Shown piece after piece: positions 59,091 through 64,000 of a stretch of 64,000 bases of DNA. The number at the start of each line of letters is the position of its first letter. Within the stretch, counting starts at the first letter, position 1. The notes under the pieces are model-generated. The model was given only the letters and a program-made list of their open reading frames with translations. It had not been told where the DNA came from and ran no database searches. The position numbers were made by a program, and so were the translations under genes. The stretch comes from Parapedobacter defluvii (GTDB taxonomy: Bacteria > Bacteroidota > Bacteroidia > Sphingobacteriales > Sphingobacteriaceae), in assembly GCF_014642075.1 (NCBI RefSeq), contig NZ_BMIK01000021.1:1-64000 (forward strand). The letters run 5' to 3'.

Positions 59091-60080
59091 TTATAGCAGT
59101 CCTTTTTCAATCAGCTTTTCGGCAATCTGGACAGCATTGGTAGCTGCACCTTTACGCAGGTTATCGGCCACCACCCAAAGGTTCAGGGTGTTGGGCTGGC
59201 TTTCATCCCGGCGGATACGCCCTACAAAAACTTCGTCTTTGCCGTGTGCGTCTTTCGGCATGGGGTATTCCAGGTTAGCCGGATTATCTACCACCACGAT
59301 CCCAGGCTGCTTAGCCAGTAAAGCGCGCACCTCGTTCACGTCAAAATCATTGTCAAATTCAATATTGATTGATTCAGAGTGCCCGCCGACAACCGGAATA
59401 CGCACCGTGGTAGCTGTCACACGGATGCTGTCATCGCCCATAATCTTATTGGTCTCCTTGATCATTTTCATCTCTTCCTTGGTGTATCCGTTGTCCTGGA
59501 ACACGTCAATATGCGGGATGACATTCAGATCGATGGGGTATGGATAGGCCTTTTCGCCCTCTACACCGGCACGTTCATCCTGCAACTGTTTTACGGCCTT
59601 CACGCCTGTACCGGTTACGGATTGATAGGTGGAAACGACCACCCGTCTGATGGTATATTGCTCATGCAACGGTTTTAATACAACCACCATCTGAATGGTA
59701 GAACAGTTCGGATTCGCAATGATTTTATCCTCCGCAGATAACACATCTCCGTTTACTTCCGGCACAACCAGTTTCTTCGCCGGATCCATACGCCAGGCGG
59801 AAGAGTTATCGATGACGGTGATACCGGCAGCCGCAAATTGAGGGGCATATTCCGTTGATGTACCTCCGCCGGCAGAAAATAATGCAACGTCCGGTTTAAG
59901 TGCAATGGCTTCGTCGGGTGTCACCACCTTATATTTCTTTCCCTTGAATTCGACTTCCTTGCCTTTGCTCCGCTCGGAAGCTACCGGAATCAATTCTGTT
60001 ACGGGAAAATTACGCGCTGCTAACACGGTTAACATCTCCGAACCCACAAGTCCGGTCGCGCCGACTACTGCCACTTTCAT
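59091..60080 (-). CDS. asd: Aspartate-semialdehyde dehydrogenase
   Basis: A 329-residue NADP-dependent enzyme that reduces aspartyl-phosphate to aspartate semialdehyde, at the branch to lysine/DAP, threonine and methionine. The Rossmann start is VAVVGATGLVGSEML. The catalytic Cys is C126 in NPNCSTIQ, and the His loop is VVGGHSESINIEF. Residues SSAWRMDP and VYQS-like substrate contacts (VVSTYQSVTGTG) are kept. It is a single-gene unit with a TATGTTTG promoter box about 65 bases upstream and a very strong terminator 25 bases after the stop. Confidence 0.97.
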   Translation of the reverse strand: MKVAVVGATGLVGSEMLTVLAARNFPVTELIPVASERSKGKEVEFKGKKYKVVTPDEAIALKPDVALFSAGGGTSTEYAPQFAAAGITVIDNSSAWRMDPAKKLVVPEVNGDVLSAEDKIIANPNCSTIQMVVVLKPLHEQYTIRRVVVSTYQSVTGTGVKAVKQLQDERAGVEGEKAYPYPIDLNVIPHIDVFQDNGYTKEEMKMIKETNKIMGDDSIRVTATTVRIPVVGGHSESINIEFDNDFDVNEVRALLAKQPGIVVVDNPANLEYPMPKDAHGKDEVFVGRIRRDESQPNTLNLWVVADNLRKGAATNAVQIAEKLIEKGLL

Positions 60081-60144
60081 TTTTACCTTGTTGTTTTTTG
60101 TGAACTAAATTTAATAATGTTTACCTTTAATTTTTAAAGCTGCC

Positions 60145-60152
60145 AAACATAC
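60145..60152 (-). promoter_or_regulatory. Promoter -7 box TATGTTTG (asd)
   Basis: An exact TAnnTTTG on the minus strand, 64 bases before the asd ATG, in the divergent gap to the lamin-tail gene. The leader would be about 58 nt. No -33 TTG at the usual spacing. Confidence 0.5.
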
Positions 60153-60229
60153 GAAATTTGGCGCAACATCAGGCTAAGGAATTGTAAAAACCTTTAACCA
60201 AAACCCATTGTTTATCAGTCTTCAAACCC

Positions 60230-61849
60230 ATGAAAAGCTATTTATTCCTATTCTTCGGCTGGTTGCCGATGCTTCTCGCCATCCAACCCCCAGTCAAACC
60301 CTTGTCTGGTAATCCGGTAAAGCCATCCACGCCCGCGCAAGAAAAGTTCAAACTTATGCCGGATGATACACTGGGTGTCCTTTTTTTTGACGACTTCTCG
60401 GAAAAGTTATCTAGCCAATGGGCTGGTGATCTCGCTTCCTTTACGCTTGTTGACCAACGGCTGACACTCACCACACAGGCTGCTCCACCTGTGTTCCTTT
60501 CCACGGCAACCAATCGTATGCTGAATACGTGTTGGGAAGCCGGCATACAGGTGCAGGGTGCATTGACCGCAACCAATTATGTGCGGCTCTATTTAGCATC
60601 GACCAGCCACTTACTTCACGATCCGCAACAGGGCTATCATTTGCAGATAGATGGCAAGCAGCAGACACATATATATAGCCTATGGCGGCAAAATGGCCGT
60701 ACCCGTTCGCTAATCCTGCAAAGCCGCCCGTTCCCCAATCAGGGAAATGCGTTCCGCGCACGGGTACGGGTTACCTGCAGTCCAACCGGTAATTGGCAGA
60801 TCCTTGCAGATGAAAACGACCGTGGGAAGTTTGAAGTGGTGACAGATCCAAACGGCATTCCAACCGTAAAAGACATCACCTACACCGCTGCAGCGTATGC
60901 CGGCTACGCAATCAATTTCTCACCTGCCCGATGGGCCGACTTTCAACTGGATTATTTTCTCATCAAACCACTTGATCCGACATCGGACGGGGCAACAACC
61001 CAAACCATCCAACCCGGCGACATCCTCATCAATGAAATCCTTTCCAATCCGAAACCGGATGGTGTGGATTTCGTCGAACTTTATAATTACTCCGATAAAA
61101 CCATTGACCTGCAACAGCTTCATATAGCCAGTGTCAACTCAAAAGGTTTGGTGGGAAGCCGGAGGAAAGTAAGTGAGCGATCCGTTCCCATGCCTCCCAA
61201 TGACTATAAAGTACTGACTACGGATCCGACGCTTCTGCAACGGCACTACCCAAACGGTGCCGCCAGCACATTTGTGGAAATGCCTGCATTGCCCAATTTC
61301 AACAATGAAACGGGTGGTGTGGTCATTTATAGCAATAATCTAACCCTTGACAGCCTCTTTTATACACCGGAAATGCAGGCCCCGTTTATAGTTACTCCAA
61401 AAGGTATTTCACTGGAAAGGCAATACTTCTCAACGCCTACTAACCAACCCGGAAACTTCCGATCAGCGGCCACCGTAGGCGGCGGTGCGACGCCGGGATA
61501 CCCAAACTCCCAATCGAAATCAGCAGCTGAGCAGTATGGTTTTTTCCTCAACTCTAAAACTTTTTCGCCCGACAACGACGGATTCGAGGATGAATTGGAA
61601 ATCACCTACTTTCTGCCAGATCCTGGTTTTATGGTCAACATAGAAATCTACGATACCAGCGGGCAGCTGGTCAAAAAATTACAGCGTAACCAAAGTCTTG
61701 GTACTCAAGGCTATATTACATGGGACGGCTTATCGGATAGCGGACAGCACCTTCCTATCGGGATTTACATCGCAGCAATTGAAATCTACCATCCGCAAGG
61801 GGAAACAAAAATGTACCGTCTGAGCTTCGTATTGGCCGCCAAACTGTGA
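60230..61849 (+). CDS. Secreted lamin-tail-domain protein with FlgD-like C-terminus
   Basis: A 539-residue secreted protein. A signal peptide (about 1-18) precedes a jelly-roll-like domain (about 45-250, VLFFDDFSEKLSSQWAGDLASF). A lamin-tail domain follows (about 265-390, GDILINEILSNPKPDGVDFVELYNYSDKTIDLQQLHIA). The C-terminal Ig-like region (about 440-535) reads FSPDNDGFEDELEITYFLPDPG, IEIYDTSGQLVKKL and WDGLSDSGQHLPIGIYI, resembling FlgD-Ig and T9SS-cargo C-terminal domains. Export by the T9SS is plausible, since its core genes gldKLMN are in this window, but this is inference. The stop overlaps the upstream GTG of the dehydrogenase frame by 4 bp. Confidence 0.87.
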   Translation: MKSYLFLFFGWLPMLLAIQPPVKPLSGNPVKPSTPAQEKFKLMPDDTLGVLFFDDFSEKLSSQWAGDLASFTLVDQRLTLTTQAAPPVFLSTATNRMLNTCWEAGIQVQGALTATNYVRLYLASTSHLLHDPQQGYHLQIDGKQQTHIYSLWRQNGRTRSLILQSRPFPNQGNAFRARVRVTCSPTGNWQILADENDRGKFEVVTDPNGIPTVKDITYTAAAYAGYAINFSPARWADFQLDYFLIKPLDPTSDGATTQTIQPGDILINEILSNPKPDGVDFVELYNYSDKTIDLQQLHIASVNSKGLVGSRRKVSERSVPMPPNDYKVLTTDPTLLQRHYPNGAASTFVEMPALPNFNNETGGVVIYSNNLTLDSLFYTPEMQAPFIVTPKGISLERQYFSTPTNQPGNFRSAATVGGGATPGYPNSQSKSAAEQYGFFLNSKTFSPDNDGFEDELEITYFLPDPGFMVNIEIYDTSGQLVKKLQRNQSLGTQGYITWDGLSDSGQHLPIGIYIAAIEIYHPQGETKMYRLSFVLAAKL

Positions 61850-61867
61850 CGAAAATGGAAATTTTGC

Positions 61868-61875
61868 TAAGTTTG
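61868..61875 (+). promoter_or_regulatory. Promoter -7 box TAAGTTTG close to the threonine dehydrogenase start
   Basis: An exact TAnnTTTG on the plus strand, its last base 6 bp before the ATG at 61882. It would give a near-leaderless mRNA. It also lies inside the frame if the upstream starts (61846 GTG, 61855 ATG) are used, so it supports 61882. Confidence 0.4.
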
Positions 61876-61881
61876 CAACCG

Positions 61882-62835
61882 ATGGATGAACGGATCGTTA
61901 TCATTGGATCAAACGGCCAGATCGGAACCGAACTGGCAATTGCTTTACGGGCAAAGTTTGGGCTGCAACAAGTGGTCACGTCAGACATACGGGAACCGCA
62001 AATATCGGATCCTGCCGGACCGTTCGAAATCGTCGATGTATTAGACCGAAAAACGCTGCATCAACTTTTTACGAAGTACCACCCCACCCAGGTTTACCTC
62101 TTGGCAGCTATGCTCTCGGCCACGGGCGAAAAACATCCCCGTCAGGCATGGGACCTCAATATCAACGGCTTGTTGAATGTGTTGGATTTATCCCTTGAAT
62201 ATGGCGTAAAGAAGGTGTTCTGGCCCAGTTCTATTGCTGTGTTCGGACCCCATTCACCGAAAACGGACACTCCTCAGTATGCTGTGATGGATCCTAACAC
62301 CGTTTACGGCATCAGCAAACTCGCCGGGGAGCGTATCTGCGAGTATTATTACCAACGCTATGGCCTGGATGTGCGCAGCATCCGGTACCCGGGCGTCATC
62401 AGCTGGAAAACTGCTCCGGGGGGTGGCACAACCGATTATGCAATACATATTTTTCATGAAGCGTTGAAAAGTAATCGTTATGCGTGTTTTCTTGCTTCCG
62501 GCACCACTCTCCCCATGCTGTACATGGACGATGCTATCCGGGGTACGTTGGCACTGATGGATGCTCCGGCGGAAGATCTCAGTATCCGGTCCAGCTACAA
62601 CCTGACGGGCGTAAGCTTCACACCGGCTATGCTGGCCAATGAAATCCGCAAACACCTGCCGGGATTTATCATAACCTATGAAGAAAATGACCCGCGCCAA
62701 GCCATTGCCGATACATGGCCCAATAGCATCGATGATACCGAGGCCCAACGGGAATGGGGATGGAAACCCCGGTTCAATCTCAGCGAAATCACCACAGACA
62801 TGCTAACAAACCTTAAAGAAAAAACACAGATATAA
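61882..62835 (+). CDS. SDR-type L-threonine 3-dehydrogenase (NAD-dependent epimerase family)
   Basis: A 317-residue extended short-chain dehydrogenase. The Rossmann motif is IVIIGSNGQIGTELAIAL, and the catalytic Tyr-x-x-x-Lys is in NTVYGISKLAGERICEYYYQRYGLDVRSIRYPGVIS. Sequence of the later part (TTDYAIHIFHEAL, LPMLYMDDAIRGTL, DDTEAQREWGWKP) fits the UDP-galactose-epimerase-like threonine dehydrogenases known from Flavobacterium, which oxidise threonine to 2-amino-3-ketobutyrate. Starts at 61846 (GTG) and 61855 (ATG) exist, but MDERIVIIG is natural. The stop is 3 bases before yebC, so they form an operon. Confidence 0.9.
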   Translation: MDERIVIIGSNGQIGTELAIALRAKFGLQQVVTSDIREPQISDPAGPFEIVDVLDRKTLHQLFTKYHPTQVYLLAAMLSATGEKHPRQAWDLNINGLLNVLDLSLEYGVKKVFWPSSIAVFGPHSPKTDTPQYAVMDPNTVYGISKLAGERICEYYYQRYGLDVRSIRYPGVISWKTAPGGGTTDYAIHIFHEALKSNRYACFLASGTTLPMLYMDDAIRGTLALMDAPAEDLSIRSSYNLTGVSFTPAMLANEIRKHLPGFIITYEENDPRQAIADTWPNSIDDTEAQREWGWKPRFNLSEITTDMLTNLKEKTQI

Positions 62836-62838
62836 AAG

Positions 62839-63564
62839 ATGGGAAGAGCATTTGAATTCAGGAAAGAGCGCAAATTCAAGCGTTGGGCTAAAATGGCCGT
62901 GCAATTCACACGTTTAGGCAAAGAAATTGCTATTGCAGTTAAAGAAGGCGGCCCCAATCCCGAAGGCAACTCACGCCTACGCACAGCCATCCAGAATGCC
63001 AAGGCCGTAAATATGCCAAAAGACCGTATCGAAGCGGCTATCAAGCGAGCTTCCGATAAGGACGCGAAGGGTTATGAGGAACACGTATACGAAGGGTATG
63101 GCCCCCATGGAGTGCCTGTTCTGATTGAGACGGCGACTGACAACACCAACCGGACGGTTGCTAACATCCGTAGTTATTTCAGTAAAGCGGGTGGCACGTT
63201 GGGGAAAACCGGTTCACTGGACTTTATCTTTCAGCGGAAATCTGTTTTCCGGTTTACGGTAGGAGAAGATGTAGACCTGGAAGAATTAGAATTGGAACTT
63301 ATTGATGGAGGGTTGGAAGAGCTTTACGTTGAAGCAGATGAAGAGGGAAACGATGTGGTGGTAGCACAAACTTCATTTGAGGATTTTGGCAATATGCAAC
63401 GTTTACTGGAAGAAAAGGGTATCGAAATAAAAAGCGCAAAACTGGAACGGATTGCCCTCTCAACTACTGAAGTCTCTGAAGAAGATGCGGCAGAAGTACT
63501 CAAATTGATTGACAAAATCGAAGAGGATGACGATGTACAAGCTGTATATCATAACATGGCCTGA
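62839..63564 (+). CDS. YebC/PmpR-family protein
   Basis: A 241-residue member of the YebC/PmpR/TACO1 family. The start MGRAFEFRKERKFKRWAKMA, GGPNPEGNSRLRTAIQNAKAVNMPKDRIEAAIKRA and YEGYGPHGVPVLIE are the conserved landmarks. The family has been called DNA-binding transcription regulators; later work links several members to translation of proline stretches. The C-terminal acidic stretch is longer than usual. It lies 3 bp after the dehydrogenase gene, and its stop overlaps the next ATG (TGATG), so translational coupling is likely. Confidence 0.93.
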   Translation: MGRAFEFRKERKFKRWAKMAVQFTRLGKEIAIAVKEGGPNPEGNSRLRTAIQNAKAVNMPKDRIEAAIKRASDKDAKGYEEHVYEGYGPHGVPVLIETATDNTNRTVANIRSYFSKAGGTLGKTGSLDFIFQRKSVFRFTVGEDVDLEELELELIDGGLEELYVEADEEGNDVVVAQTSFEDFGNMQRLLEEKGIEIKSAKLERIALSTTEVSEEDAAEVLKLIDKIEEDDDVQAVYHNMA

Positions 63565-64000
63565 TGACGTTTGAGGAATTTTTCATAAAAAAGAAAATTG
63601 ACTTGGTACAGCTGCGACGTGCCAAACCCGATTTATATGAGGAATTCCAAAGTCACTATGTGAAAATGGGCGAAAAGAGTTTCGACCATACCAAAAAATA
63701 CTGGTTCAATCGGCTCCGTAAAGACTATTTACTCAGGGAGTCAGATACAGTGGAAACTAAAGCCGTAACTACCGCCGCAGCGGTACCTGCGTCATCCCGA
63801 GATATTTCAACTACGAGCGCAAAAAATACATCCCCAGCAGCTGCGCCCCCCACTGGACTATCTTCGATGAGCCCTTCGGGCTTCAAACCTCGGTTTAAGC
63901 CGGGCGTAACCAAACCCGCCGAACCCGAAGAGCCGATAAAGGACAAGCCGACAGAACCGACGGAGAACAAGCCGACAGCTAGCGAAGCATCTCAGAAAGC
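63564..64000 (+). CDS. Hypothetical protein, partial at the right edge
   Basis: A reading frame begins at an ATG that shares one base with the yebC stop (TGATG) and stays open to the window end, giving 145 codons so far. The first about 60 residues are a compact basic domain (MTFEEFFIKKKIDLVQLRRA, LYEEFQSHYVKMGEKSFDH, KYWFNRLRKDYLL), a pattern I associate with Bacteroidota proteins of unknown function. From about residue 62 it is low complexity: Ala/Ser/Thr-rich and then Pro/Glu/Lys-rich with KPTEPTEN repeats. No signal peptide is seen, so it is likely a cytoplasmic protein with a disordered tail. Function unknown. Confidence 0.8.
   Translation, partial: MTFEEFFIKKKIDLVQLRRAKPDLYEEFQSHYVKMGEKSFDHTKKYWFNRLRKDYLLRESDTVETKAVTTAAAVPASSRDISTTSAKNTSPAAAPPTGLSSMSPSGFKPRFKPGVTKPAEPEEPIKDKPTEPTENKPTASEASQK

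Noticed and set aside
61846-61881. GTG/ATG upstream starts of the threonine dehydrogenase
   Set aside because: They overlap the previous stop or contain the promoter box. The Rossmann motif begins right after the ATG at 61882.
1-64000. tRNA, rRNA, transposase or integrase genes
   Set aside because: The intergenic gaps were read for tRNA cloverleaf-like stems, terminal inverted repeats and recombinase motifs; none was convincing.

Overview
The window is about 64 kb of chromosome from a Bacteroidota bacterium, most likely family Sphingobacteriaceae (a Pedobacter/Parapedobacter-like genome; the genus is inference). The evidence is gldKLMN, a SusC/SusD pair with a hybrid two-component regulator, a DUF4271 protein beside hemD, SDR-type threonine dehydrogenase, and repeated Bacteroidota-type promoter boxes (TAnnTTTG) in the gaps between genes. 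Coding density is high. I see no rRNA, tRNA, CRISPR array, insertion sequence or prophage.

Layout. 0-3.7 kb: a beta-lactamase-fold serine hydrolase, miaE with a secreted coiled-coil protein, a GNAT acetyltransferase remnant and a small lipoprotein. 3.7-8.2 kb: a leftward operon (46-aa membrane protein, ridA, EamA transporter, recG) next to a JmjC/cupin-like protein; a terminator and a promoter are packed back to back between them. 8.4-16.6 kb: the type IX secretion/gliding core gldK-gldL-gldM-gldN, then hemD with a DUF4271 membrane protein, and a tandem DUF1080 lipoprotein. 16.7-21.5 kb: an alkyltransferase-like protein, a CBS protein, hpt overlapping a monofunctional peptidoglycan glycosyltransferase, and the Mrp ATPase. 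21.5-27.7 kb: an AddB/AddA-like recombination nuclease-helicase pair. 28-29.6 kb: an O6-alkylguanine methyltransferase and lipA.

29.7-43.1 kb is the main accessory region, a polysaccharide-utilisation locus (PUL) on the minus strand. In transcription order it holds a 1191-residue enzyme that joins a complete GH2 glycosidase to an alginate-lyase-family (PL38-like) domain, then SusC, SusD, a small lipoprotein and an HTCS regulator. SusC has its own likely promoter. Intercistronic hairpins precede the small lipoprotein and the HTCS, and a 14-bp LacI-type palindrome lies upstream of the fusion enzyme. The fusion, which would pair an eliminase with an exo-glycosidase in one polypeptide, is the most interesting item in the window.

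43.4-64 kb is mostly housekeeping and cell-envelope genes: hflX, lipB, an S41 protease, a WalJ-like metallo-hydrolase, sdaA, DUF5684 and DUF2752 membrane proteins, a GHL10 hydrolase, a GH3 enzyme behind a TetR regulator, a TonB-dependent receptor-type protein, pncA, a surface repeat protein, asd with a strong terminator, a lamin-tail-domain protein, and a threonine dehydrogenase-yebC-hypothetical operon that runs off the right edge.

Regulatory reading. Exact TAnnTTTG boxes on the expected strand precede about sixteen genes or operons. At lipA and a few others the box ends only a few bases before the start codon, which predicts leaderless or near-leaderless mRNAs. No sequence search could be run, so family names rest on motifs and overall sequence character.
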